From: Pleurodeles waltl
Taxonomy: Eukaryota; Chordata; Amphibia; Caudata; Salamandridae
Reading direction: 5' to 3'
Length of the DNA: 64,000 nt
Assembly: GCF_031143425.1 (NCBI RefSeq)
Contig: NW_027150010.1
Coordinates: 1-64,000 of the forward strand
Positions 22,732 to 34,974 of this stretch are shown here, one piece after another; positions within the stretch are counted from its first letter, which is position 1, and each line of letters opens with the position of its first letter. The notes under the pieces are model-generated. The model ran no database searches and had not been told where the DNA came from. It was given only the letters and a program-made list of their open reading frames with translations. The translations under genes were made by a program, and so were the position numbers.

Positions 22732-25700
22732 GTGACTTGCGGGCTCGGACCAGGTTCTGTTACCCAGAATCCTTTGCAAACCTCAAAATTTGGCTAAAAA
22801 ACACATGTTCCTCACATTTCTGTGGCAGAAAGTTCTGGAATCTGAGAGGAGCCACAAATTTCCTTCCACCCAGCGTTCCCCCAAGTCTCCCGATAAAAAT
22901 GATACCTCACTTGTGTGGGTAGGCCTAGCGCCGGCGACAGGAAACACCCCAAAGCGCAACGTGGACACATCCAAAATTTTGGAAGAAAACAGAGGTGTTT
23001 TTTGCGAAGTGCCTACCTGTAGATTTTGGCCTCTAGCTCAGCCGGCACCTAGGGAAACCTACCAAACCTGTGCATTTCTGAAAACTAGAGACCTAGGGGA
23101 ATCCAAGGAGGGGTGACTTGCGGGGCTCGGACCAGGTTCTGTTACCCAGAATCCTTTGCAAACCTCAAAATTTGGCTAAAAAACACATGTTCCTCACATT
23201 TCTGTGGCAGAAAGTTCTGGAATCTGAGAGGAGCCTCAAATTTCCTTCCACCCAGCGTTCCCCCAAGTCTCCCGATAAAAATGATACCTCGCTTGTGTGG
23301 GTAGGCCTAGCGCCGGCGACAGGAAACACCCCAAAGCGCAACGTGGACACATCCAAAATTTTGGAAGAAAACAGAGGTGTTTTTTGCGAAGTGCCTACCT
23401 GTAGATTTTGGCCTCTAGCTCAGCCGGCACCTAGGGAAACCTACCAAACCTTAGCATTTCTGAAATCTAGATACCTTGGGGAATCCAAGGAGGGGTGACT
23501 TGCGGGGCTCGGACCAGGTTCTGTTACCCAGGATCCTTTGCAAACCTCAAAATTTGGCTAAAAAAACACATGTTCCTCACATTTCTGTGGCAGAAAGTTC
23601 TGGAATCTGAGAGGAGCCACAAATTTCCTTCCACCCAGCGTTCCCCCAAGTCTCCCGATAAAAATGATACCTCGCTTGTGTGGGTAGGCCTAGCGCCGGC
23701 GACAGGAAACACCCCAAAGCGCAACGTGGACACATCCAAAATTTTGGAAGAAAACAGAGGTGTTTTTTGCGAAGTGCCTACCTGTAGATTTTGGCCTCTA
23801 GCTCAGCCGGAACCTAGGGAAACCTACCAAACCTGTGCATTTCTGAAAACTAGAGACCTAGGGGAATCCAAGGAGGGGTGACTTGCGGGGCTCGGACCAG
23901 GTTCTGTTACCCAGAATCCTTTGCAAACCTCAAAATTTGGCTAAAAAACACATGTTCCTCACATTTCTGTGGCAGAAAGTTCTGGAATCTGAGAGGAGCC
24001 ACAAATTTCCTTCCACCCAGCGTTCCCCCAAGTCTCCCGATAAAAATGATACCTCACTTGTGTGGGTAGGCCTAGCGCCGGCGACAGGAAACACCCCAAA
24101 GCGCAACGTGGACACATCCAAAATTTTGGAAGAAAACAGAGGTGTTTTTTGCGAAGTGCCTACCTGTAGATTTTGGCCTCTAGTTCAGCCGGAACCTAGG
24201 GAAACCTACCAAACCTGTGCATTTCTGAAAACTAGAGACCTAGGGGAATCCAAGGAGGGGTGACTTGCGGGGCTCGGACCAGGTTCTGTTACCCAGAATC
24301 CTTTGCAAACCTCAAAATTTGGCTAAAAAACACATGTTCCTCACATTTCTGTGGCAGAAAGTTCTGGAATCTGAGAGGAGCCACAAATTTCCTTCCACCC
24401 AGCGTTCCCCCAAGTCTCCCGATAAAAATGATACCTCACTTGTGTGGGTAGGCCTAGCGCCCGCGACAGGAAACACCCCAAAGCGCAACGTGGACACATC
24501 CAAAATTTTGGAAGAAAACAGAGGTGTTTTTTGCGAAGTGCCTACCTGTAGATTTTGGCCTCTAGCTCAGCCGGCACCTAGGGAAACCTACCAAACCTGT
24601 GCATTTCTGAAAACTAGAGACCTAGGGGAATCCAAGGAGGGGTGACTTGCGGGGCTCGGACCAGGTTCTGTTACCCAGAATCCTTTGCAAACCTCAAAAT
24701 TTGGCTAAAAAAACACATGTTCCTCACATTTCTGTGGCAGAAAGTTCTGGAATCTGAGAGGAGCCACAAATTTCCTTCCACCCAGCGTTCCCCCAAGTCT
24801 CCCGATAAAAATGATACCTCGCTTGTGTGGGTAGGCCTAGCGCCGGCGACAGGAAACACCCCAAAGCGCAACGTGGACACATCCAAAATTTTGGAAGAAA
24901 ACAGAGGTGTTTTTTGCGAAGTGCCTACCTGTAGAATTTGGCCTCTAGCTCAGCCGGCACCTAGGGAAACCTACCAAACCTGTGCATTTCTGTAAACTAG
25001 AGACCTAGGGGAATCCAAGATGGGGTGACTTGCGGGGCTCGATCCAGGTTCTGTTACCCAGAATCCTTTGCAAACCTCAAAATTTGGCTAAAAAAACACA
25101 TGTTCCTCACATTTCTGTGGCAGAAAGTTCTGGAATCTGAGAGGAGCCACAAATTTCCTTCCACCCAGCGTTCCCCCAAGTCTCCCGATAAAAATGATAC
25201 CTCACTTGTGTGGGTAGGCCTAGCGCCGGCGACAGGAAACACCCCAAAGCGCAACGTGGACACATCCAAAATTTTGGAAGAAAACAGAGGTGTTTTTTGC
25301 GAAGTGCCTACCTGTAGATTTTGGCCTCTAGCTCAGCCGGAACCTAGGGAAACCTACCAAACCTGTGCATTTCTGAAAACTAGAGACCTAGGGGAATCCA
25401 AGGAGGGGTGACTTGCGGGGCTCGGACCAGGTTCTGTTACCCAGAATCCTTTGCAAACCTCAAAATTTGGCTAAAAAACACATGTTCCTCACATTTCTGT
25501 GGCAGAAAGTTCTGGAATCTGAGAGGAGCCACAAATTTCCTTCCACCCAGCGTTGCCCCAAGTCTCCAGATAAAAATGATACCTCACTTGTGTGGGTAGG
25601 CCTAGCGCCCGCGACAGGAAACACCCCAAAGCGCAACGTGGACACATCCAAAATTTTGGAAGAAAACAGAGGTGTTTTTTGCGAAGTGCCTACCTGTAGA

Positions 25701-28700
25701 TTTTGGCCTCTAGCTCAGCCGGCACCTAGGGAAACCTACCAAACCTGTGCATTTCTGAAAACTAGAGACCTAGGGGAATCCAAGGAGGGGTGACTTGCGG
25801 GGCTCGGACCAGGTTCTGTTACCCAGAATCCTTTGCAAACCTCAAAATTTGGCTAAAAAAACACATGTTCCTCACATTTCTGTGGCAGAAAGTTCTGGAA
25901 TCTGAGAGGAGCCACAAATTTCCTTCCACCCAGCGTTCCCCCAAGTCTCCCGATAAAAATGATACCTCGCTTGTGTGGGTAGGCCTAGCGCCGGCGACAG
26001 GAAACACCCCAAAGCGCAACGTGGACACATCCAAAATTTTGGAAGAAAACAGAGGTGTTTTTTGCGAAGTGCCTACCTGTAGAATTTGGCCTCTAGCTCA
26101 GCCGGCACCTACGGAAACCTACCAAACCTGTGCATTTCTGTAAACTAGAGACCTAGGGGAATCCAAGATGGGGTGACTTGCGGGGCTCGATCCAGGTTCT
26201 GTTACCCAGAATCCTTTGCAAACCTCAAAATTTGGCTAAAAAAACACATGTTCCTCACATTTCTGTGGCAGAAAGTTCTGGAATCTGAGAGGAGCCACAA
26301 ATTTCCTTCCACCCAGCGTTCCCCCAAGTCTCCCGATAAAAATGATACCTCACTTGTGTGGGTAGGCCTAGCGCCGGCGACAGGAAACACCCCAAAGCGC
26401 AACGTGGACACATCCAAAATTTTGGAAGAAAACAGAGGTGTTTTTTGCGAAGTGCCTACCTGTAGAATTTGGCCTCTAGCTCAGCCGGCACCTACGGAAA
26501 CCTACCAAACCTGTGCATTTCTGTAAACTAGAGACCTAGGGGAATCCAAGGAGGGGTGACTTGCGGGGCTCGGACCAGGTTCTGTTACCCAGAATCCTTT
26601 GCAAACCTCAAAATTTGGCTTAAAAAAACACATGTTCCTCACATTTCTGTGGCAGAAAGTTCTGGAATCTAAGAGGAGCTACAAATTTCCTTCCACCCAG
26701 CGTTCCCCCAAGTCTCCCGATAAAAATGATACCTCACTTGTGTGGGTAGGCCTAGCGCCGGCGACAGGAAACACCCCAAAGCGCAACGTGGCCACATCCA
26801 AAATTTTGGAAGAAAACAGAGGTGTTTTTTGCGAAGTGCCTACCTGTAGATTTTGGCCTCTACCTCAGCCGGCACCTAGGGAAACCTACCAAACCTGTGC
26901 ATTTCTGAAAACTAGAGACCTAGGGGAATCCAAGATGGGGTGACTTGCGGGGCTCGGACCAGGTTCTGTTACCCAGAATCCTTTGCAAACCTCAAAATTT
27001 GGCTAAAAAAACACATGTTCCTCACATTTCTGTGGCAGAAAGTTCTGGAATCTGAGAGGAGCCACAAATTTCCTTCCACCCAGCGTTCCCCCAAGTCCCC
27101 CGATAAAAATGATACCAACTTGTGTGGGTAGGCCTAGCGCCGGCGACAGGAAACACCCCAAAGCGCAACGTGGACACATCCCAAATTTTGGAAGAAAACA
27201 GAGGTGTTTTTTGCGAAGTGCCTACCTGTAGATTTTGGCCTCTAGCTCAGCCGGCACCTAGGGAAACCTACCAAACCTGTGCATTTCTGAAAACTAGAGA
27301 CCTAGGGGAATCCAAGGAGGGGTGACTTGCGGGCTCGGACCAGGTTCTGTTACCCAGAATCCTTTGCAAACCTCAAAATTTGGCTAAAAAAACACATGTT
27401 CCTCACATTTCTGTGGCAGAAAGTTCTGGAATCTGAGAGGAGCCACAAATTTCCTTCCACCCAGCGTTCCCCCAAGTCTCCCGATAAAAATTATACCTCA
27501 CTTGCGTGGGTAGGCCTAGCGCCCGCGACAGGAAACACCCCAAAGCGCAACGTGGACACATCCAAAATTTTGGAAGAAAACAGAGGTGTTTTTTGCGAAG
27601 TGCCTACCTGTAGATTTTGGCCTCTAGCTCAGCCGGCACCTAGGGAAACCTACCAAACCTGTGCATTTCTGAAAAATAGAGACCTAGGGGAATCCAAGGA
27701 GGGGTGACTTGCGGGGCTCGGACCAGGTTCTGTTACCCAGAATCCTTTGCAAACCTCAAAATTTGGCTAAAAAACACATGTTCCTCACATTTCTGTGGCA
27801 GAAAGTTCTGGAATCTGAGAGGAGCCACAAATTTCCTTCCACCCAGCGTTCCCCCAAGTCTCCCGATAAAAATGATACCTCACTTGTGTGGGTAGGCCTA
27901 GCGCCGGCGACAGGAAACACCCCAAAGCGCAACATGGACACATCCAAAATTTTGGAAGAAAACAGAGGTGTTTTTTGCGAAGTGCCTACCTGTAGATTTT
28001 GGCCTCTAGCTCAGCCGGCACCTAAGGAAACCTACCAAACCTGTGCATTTCTGAAAACTAGAGACCTAGGGGAATCCAAGATGGGGTGACTTGCGGGGCT
28101 CGGACCAGGTTCTGTTACCCAGAATCCTTTGCAAACCTCAAAATTTGGCTTAAAAAAACACATGTTCCTCACATTTCTGTGGCAGAAAGTTCTGGAATCT
28201 GAGAGGAGCCACAAATTTCCTTCCACCCAGCGTTCCCCCAAGTCTCCCGATAAAAATTATACCTCACTTGCGTGGGTAGGCCTAGCGCCGGCGACAGGAA
28301 ACACCCCAAAGCGCAACGTGGACACATCCAAAATTTTGGAAGAAAACAGAGGTGTTTTTTGCGAAGTGCCTACCTGTAGAATTTGGCCTCTAGCTCAGCC
28401 GGCACCTAGTGAAACCTACCAAACCTGTGCATTTCTGTAAACTAGAGACCTAGGGGAATCCAAGGAGGGGTGACTTGCGGGGCTCGGACCAGGTTCTGTT
28501 ACCCAGAATCCTTTGCAAACCTCAAAATTTGGCTAAAAAAACACATGTTCCTCACATTTCTGTGGCAGAAAGTTCTGGAATCTGAGAGGAGCCTCAAATT
28601 TCCTTCCACCCAGCGTTCCCCCAAGTCTCCCGATAAAAATGATACCTCGCTTGTGTGGGTAGGCCTAGCGCCGGCGACAGGAAACACCCCAAAGCGCAAC

Positions 28701-30767
28701 ATGGACACATCCAAAATTTTGGAAGAAAACAGAGGTGTTTTTTGCGAAGTGCCTACCTGTAGATTTTGGCCTCTAGCTCAGCCGGCACCTAAGGAAACCT
28801 ACCAAACCTGTGCATTTCTGAAAACTAGAGACCTAGGGGAATCCAAGATGGGGTGACTTGCGGGGCTCGGACCAGGTTCTGTTACCCAGAATCCTTTGCA
28901 AACCTCAAAATTTGGCTTAAAAAAACACATGTTCCTCACATTTCTGTGGCAGAAAGTTCTGGAATCTAAGAGGAGCTACAAATTTCCTTCCACCCAGCGT
29001 TCCCCCAAGTCTCCCGATAAAAATGATACCTCACTTGTGTGGGTAGGCCTAGCGCCGGCGACAGGAAACACCCCAAAGCGCAACGTGGCCACATCCAAAA
29101 TTTTGGAAGAAAACAGAGGTGTTTTTTGCGAAGTGCCTACCTGTAGATTTTGGCCTCTACCTCAGCCGGCACCTAGGGAAACCTACCAAACCTGTGCATT
29201 TCTGAAAACTAGAGACCTAGGGGAATCCAAGATGGGGTGACTTGCGGGGCTCGGACCAGGTTCTGTTACCCAGAATCCTTTGCAAACCTCAAAATTTGGC
29301 TAAAAAAACACATGTTCCTCACATTTCTGTGGCAGAAAGTTCTGGAATCTGAGAGGAGCCACAAATTTCCTTCCACCCAGCGTTCCCCCAAGTCTCCCGA
29401 TAAAAATGATACCAACTTGTGTGGGTAGGCCTAGCGCCGGCGACAGGAAACACCCCAAAGCGCAACGTGGACACATCCAAAATTTTGGAAGAAAACAGAG
29501 GTGTTTTTTGCGAAGTGCCTACCTGTAGATTTTGGCCTCTAGCTCAGCCGGCACCTACGGAAACCTACCAAACCTGTGCATTTCTGAAAACTAGAGACCT
29601 AGGGGAATCCAAGGAGGGGTGACTTGCGGGGCTCGGACCAGGTTCTGTTACCCAGAATCCTTTGCAAACCTCAAAATTTGGCTAAAAAACACATGTTCCT
29701 CACATTTCTGTGGCAGAAAGTTCTGGAATCTGAGAGGAGCCACAAATTTCCTTCCACCCAGTGTTCCCCCAAGTCTCCCGATAAAAATGATACCTCACTT
29801 GTGTGGGTAGGCCTAGCGCCGGCGACAGGAAACACCCCAAAGCGCAACGTGGACACATCCAAAATTTTGGAAGAAAACTGAGGTGTTTTTTGCGAAGTGC
29901 CTACCTGTAGATTTTGGCCTCTAGCTCAGCCGGCACCTAGGGAAACCTACCAAACCTGTGCATTTCTGAAAACTAGAGACCTAGGGGAATCCAAGGAGGG
30001 GTGACTTGCGGGGCTCGGACCAGGTTCTGTTACCCAGAATCCTTTGCAAACCTCAAAATTTGGCTAAAAAAACACATGTTCCTCACATTTCTGTGGCAGA
30101 AAGTTCTGGAATCTGAGAGGAGCCACGAATTTCCTTCCACCCAGCGTTCCCCCAAGTCTCCCGATAAAAATGATACCTCACTTGTGTGGGTAGGCCAAGC
30201 CCCGGCGACAGGAAACACCGCAAAGCGCAACGTGGACACATCCAAAATTTTGGAAGAAAACAGAGGTGTTTTTTGCGAAGTGCCTACCTGTAGATTTTGG
30301 CCTCTAGCTCAGCCGGCACCTAGGGAAACCTACCAAACCTGTGCATTTCTGAAAACTAGAGACCTAGGGGAATCCAAGATGGGGTGACTTGCGGGGGCTC
30401 GGACCAGGTTCTGTTACCCAGAATCCTTTGCAAGCCTCAAAATTTGGCTAAAAAAACACATGTTCCTCACATTTCTGTGGCAGAAAGTTCTGGAATCTGA
30501 GAGGAGCCACAAATTTCCTTCCACCCAGCGTTCCCCCAAGTCTCCCGATAAAAATGATACCTCACTTGTGTGGGTAGGCCTAGCGCCGGCGACAGGAAAC
30601 ACCCCAAAGCGCAACGTGGACACATCCAAAATTTTGGAAGAAAACAGAGGTGTTTTTTGCGAAGTGCCTTCCTGTAGATTTTGGCCTCTAGCTCAGCCGG
30701 CACATAGGGAAACCTACCAAACCTGTCCATTTCTGAAAACTAGAGACCTAGGGGAATCCAAGGAGGG
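22732..30767. repeat. Higher-order unit of 21 monomers, copy B (monomers 60-80)
   Basis: Monomer starts: 22732, 23113, 23495, 23878, 24260, 24642, 25025, 25408, 25790, 26173, 26556, 26940, 27322, 27704, 28086, 28470, 28853, 29237, 29619, 30001, 30384. This is the second copy of the 8.04-kb unit, monomer for monomer in the same order as 14695-22731 and almost identical by eye. The match ends inside the last monomer (30384), whose 3' half belongs to a different haplotype; that marks the distal end of the duplication. Confidence 0.92.
30384..30767. repeat. Hybrid monomer at the end of the 21-monomer unit
   Basis: The 5' half has GCGGGGGCTCGG and TGCAAGCCTC, like 22348. The 3' half has GTGCCTTCCTG, GGCACATAGGG and CCTGTCCATTT, which match only the monomer at 36889. 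The next monomer (30768) matches the one after 36889 (37271), including CTAGGTCAGCC and GAAACTTACC. The switch lies between about 30440 and 30668. This joins the 21-monomer unit to the 17-monomer unit. Confidence 0.8.
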
Positions 30768-32682
30768 GTGACTTGCGGGGCTCGGACCAGGTTCTGTTAC
30801 CCAGAATCCTTTGCAAACCTCAAAATTTGGCTAAAAAAACACATGTTCCTCACATTTCTGTGGCAGAAAGTTCTGGAATCTGAGAGGAGCCACAAATTTC
30901 CTTCCACCCAGCGTTCCCCCAAGTCTCCCGATAAAAATGATACCTCACTTGTGTGGGTAGGCCTAGCGCCGGCGACAGGAAACACCCCAAAGCGCAACGT
31001 GGACACATCCAAAATTTTGGAAGAAAACAGAGGTGTTTTTTGCGAAGTGCCTACCTGTAGATTTTGGCCTCTAGGTCAGCCGGCACCTACGGAAACTTAC
31101 CAAACCTGTGCATTTCTGAAAACTAGAGACCTAGGGGAATCCAAGATGGGGTGACTTGCGGGGCTCGGACCAGGTTCTGTTACCCAGAATCCTTTGCAAA
31201 CCTCAAAATTTGGCTAAAAAAACACATGTTCCTCACATTTCTGTGGCAGAAAGTTCTGGAATCTGAGAGGAGCCACAAATTTCCTTCCACCCAGCGTTCC
31301 CCCAAGTCTCCCGATAAAAATTATACCTCACTTGCGTGGGTAGGCCTAGCGCCCGCGACAGGAAACACCCCAAAGCACAACGTGGACACATCCAAAATTT
31401 TGGAAGAAAACAGAGGTGTTTTTTGCGAAGTGCCTACCTGTAGAATTTGGCCTCTAGCTCAGCCGGCACCTAGTGAAACCTACCAAACCTGTGCATTTCT
31501 GTAAACTAGAGACCTAGGGGAATCCAAGGAGGGGTGACTTGCGGGGCTCGGACCAGGTTCTGTTACCCAGAATCCTTTGCAAACCTCAAAATTTGGCTAA
31601 AAAAACACATGTTCCTCACATTTCTGTGGCAGAAAGTTCTGGAATCTGAGAGGAGCCTCAAATTTCCTTCCACCCAGCGTTCCCCCAAGTCTCCCGATAA
31701 AAATGATACCTCGCTTGTGTGGGTAGGCCTAGCGCCGGCGACAGGAAACACCCCAAAGCGCAACGTGGACACATCCAAAATTTTGGAAGAAAACAGAGGT
31801 GTTTTTTGCAAAGTGCCTACCTGTAGATTTTGGCCTCTAGCTCAGCCGGCACCTAGGGAAACCTACCAAACCTTAGCATTTCTGAAAACTAGATACCTAG
31901 GGGAATCCAAGGAGGGGTGACTTGCGGGGCTCGGACCAGGTTCTGTTACCCAGAATCCTTTGCAAACCTCAAAATTTGGCTAAAAAAACACATGTTCCTC
32001 ACATTTCTGTGGCAGAAAGTTCTGGAATCTGAGAGGAGCCACAAATTTCCTTCCACCCAGCGTTCCCCCAAGTCTCCCGATAAAAATGATACCTCGCTTG
32101 TGTGGGTAGGCCTAGCGCCGGCGACAGGAAACACCCCAAAGCGCAACGTGGACACATCCAAAATTTTGGAAGAAAACAGAGGTGTTTTTTGCGAAGTGCC
32201 TACCTGTAGAATTTGGCCTCTAGCTCAGCCGGCACCTAGGGAAACCTACCAAACCTGTGCATTTCTGTAAACTAGAGACCTAGGGGAATCCAAGATGGGG
32301 TGACTTGCGGGGCTCGATCCAGGTTCTGTTACCCAGAATCCTTTGCAAACCTCAAAATTTGGCTAAAAAAACACATGTTCCTCACATTTCTGTGGCAGAA
32401 AGTTCTGGAATCTGAGAGGAGCCACAAATTTCCTTCCACCCAGCGTTCCCCCAAGTCTCCCGATAAAAATGATACCTCACTTGTGTGGGTAGGCCTAGCG
32501 CCGGCGACAGGAAACACCCCAAAGCGCAACGTGGCCACATCCAAAATTTTGGAAGAAAACAGAGGTGTTTTTTGCGAAGTGCCTACCTGTAGATTTTGGC
32601 CTCTAGCTCAGCCGGCACCTAGGGAAACCTACCAAACCTGTGCATTTCTGAAAACTAGAGACCTAGGGGAATCCAAGATGGG

Positions 32683-33064
32683 GAGACTTGCGGGGCTCGG
32701 ACCAGGTTCTGTTACCCAGAATCCTTTGCAAACCTCAAAATTTGGCTAAAAAAACACATGTTCCTCACATTTCTGTGGCAGAAAGTTCTGGAATCTGAGA
32801 GGAGCCACAAATTTCCTTCCACCCAGCGTTCCCCCAAGTCTCCCGATAAAAATGATACCAACTTGTGTGGGTAGGCCTAGCGCCGGCGACAGGAAACACC
32901 CCAAAGCGCAACGTGGACACATCCAAAATTTTGGAAGAAAACAGAGGTGTTTTTTGCGAAGTGCCTACCTGTAGATTTTGGCCTCTAGCTCAGCCGGCAC
33001 CTAGGGAAACCTACCAAACCTGTGCATTTCTGAAAACTAGATACCTAGGGGAATCCAAGGAGGG
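32683..33064. repeat. Monomer with altered first bases (GGGGAGACTTG)
   Basis: This ACCAACTT-type monomer begins GGGGAGACTTG where nearly all others have GGGGTGACTTG. The T to A change removes the TGA that closes the upstream + strand reading frame, so that frame runs on (32300-32749, 149 codons). I saw the change only here. It shows that the conserved GTGA junction can be lost and is not strictly kept. Confidence 0.8.
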
Positions 33065-34974
33065 GTGACTTGCGGGCTCGGACCAGGTTCTGTTACCCAG
33101 AATCCTTTGCAAACCTCAAAATTTGGCTAAAAAACACATGTTCCTCATATTTCTGTGGCAGAAAGTTCTGGAATCTGAGAGGAGCCACAAATTTCCTTCC
33201 ACCCAGCGTTCCCCCAAGTCTCCCGATAAAAATGATACCTCGCTTGTGTGGGTAGGCCTAGCGCCGGCGACAGGAAACACCCCAAAGCGCAACGTGGACA
33301 CATCCAAAATTTTGGAAGAAAACAGAGGTGTTTTTTGCGAAGTGCCTACCTGTAGAATTTGGCCTCTAGCTCAGCCGGCACCTAGGGAAACCTACCAAAC
33401 CTGTGCATTTCTGTAAACTAGAGACCTAGGGGAATCCAAGATGGGGTGACTTGCGGGGCTCGATCCAGGTTCTGTTACCCAGAATCCTTTGCAAACCTCA
33501 AAATTTGGCTAAAAAAACACATGTTCCTCACATTTCTGTGGCAGAAAGTTCTGGAATCTGAGAGGAGCCACAAATTTCCTTCCACCCAGCGTTCCCCCAA
33601 GTCTCCCGATAAAAATGATACCTCACTTGTGTGGGTAGGCCTAGCGCCGGCGACAGGAAACACCCCAAAGCGCAACGTGGCCACATCCAAAATTTTGGAA
33701 GAAAACAGAGGTGTTTTTTGCGAAGTGCCTACCTTTAGATTTTGGCCTCTAGCTCAGCCGGCACCTAGGGAAACCTACCAAACCTGTGCATTTCTGAAAA
33801 CTAGAGACCTAGGGGAATCCAAGATGGGGTGACTTGCGGGGCTCGGACCAGGTTCTGTTACCCAGAATCCTTTGCAAACCTCAAAATTTGGCTAAAAAAA
33901 CACATGTTCCTCACATTTCTGTGGCAGAAAGTTCTGGAATCTGAGAGGAGCCACAAATTTCCTTCCACCCAGCGTTCCCCCAAGTCTCCCGATAAAAATG
34001 ATACCAACTTGTGTGGGTAGGCCTAGCGCCGGCGACAGGAAACACCCCAAAGCGCAACGTGGACACATCCAAAATTTTGGAAGAAAACAGAGGTGTTTTT
34101 TGCGAAGTGCCTACCTGTAGATTTTGGCCTCTAGCTCAGCCGGCACCTAGGGAAACCTACCAAACCTGTGCATTTCTGAAAACTAGAGACCTAGGGGAAT
34201 CCAAGGAGGGGTGACTTGCGGGCTCGGACCAGGTTCTGTTACCCAGAATCCTTTGCAAACCTCAAAATTTGGCTAAAAAACACATGTTCCTCACATTTCT
34301 GTGGCAGAAAGTTCTGGAATCTGAGAGGAGCCACAAATTTCCTTCCACCCAGCGTTCCCCCAAGTCTCCCGATAAAAATGATACCTCACTTGTGTGGGTA
34401 GGCCTAGCGCCGGCGACAGGAAACACCCCAAAGCGCAACGTGGACACATCCAAAATTTTGGAAGAAAACAGAGGTGTTTTTTGCGAAGTGCCTACCTGTA
34501 GATTTTGGCCTCTAGCTCAGCCGGCACCTAGGGAAACCTACCAAACCTGTGCATTTCTGAAAACTAGAGACCTAGGGGAATCCAAGGAGGGGTGACTTGC
34601 GGGGCTCGGACCAGGTTCTGTTACCCAGAATCCTTTGCAAACCTCAAAATTTGGCTAAAAAAACACATGTTCCTCACATTTCTGTGGCAGAAAGTTCTGG
34701 AATCTGAGAGGAGCCTCAAATTTCCTTCCACCCAGCGTTCCCCCAAGTCTCCCGATAAAAATGATACCTCGCTTGTGTGGGTAGGCCTAGCGCCGGCGAC
34801 AGGAAACACCCCAAAGCGCAACGTGGACACATCCAAAATTTTGGAAGAAAACAGAGGTGTTTTTTGCGAAGTGCCTACCTGTAGATTTTGGCCTCTAGCT
34901 CAGCCGGCACCTAGGGAAACCTACCAAACCTTAGCATTTCTGAAATCTAGATACCTTGGGGAATCCAAGGAGGG

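Noticed and set aside
32300..32749. Longer 149-codon frame
   Set aside because: It is produced only by a single T to A change that removes the usual TGA at the monomer junction, and it reads into the next satellite monomer.
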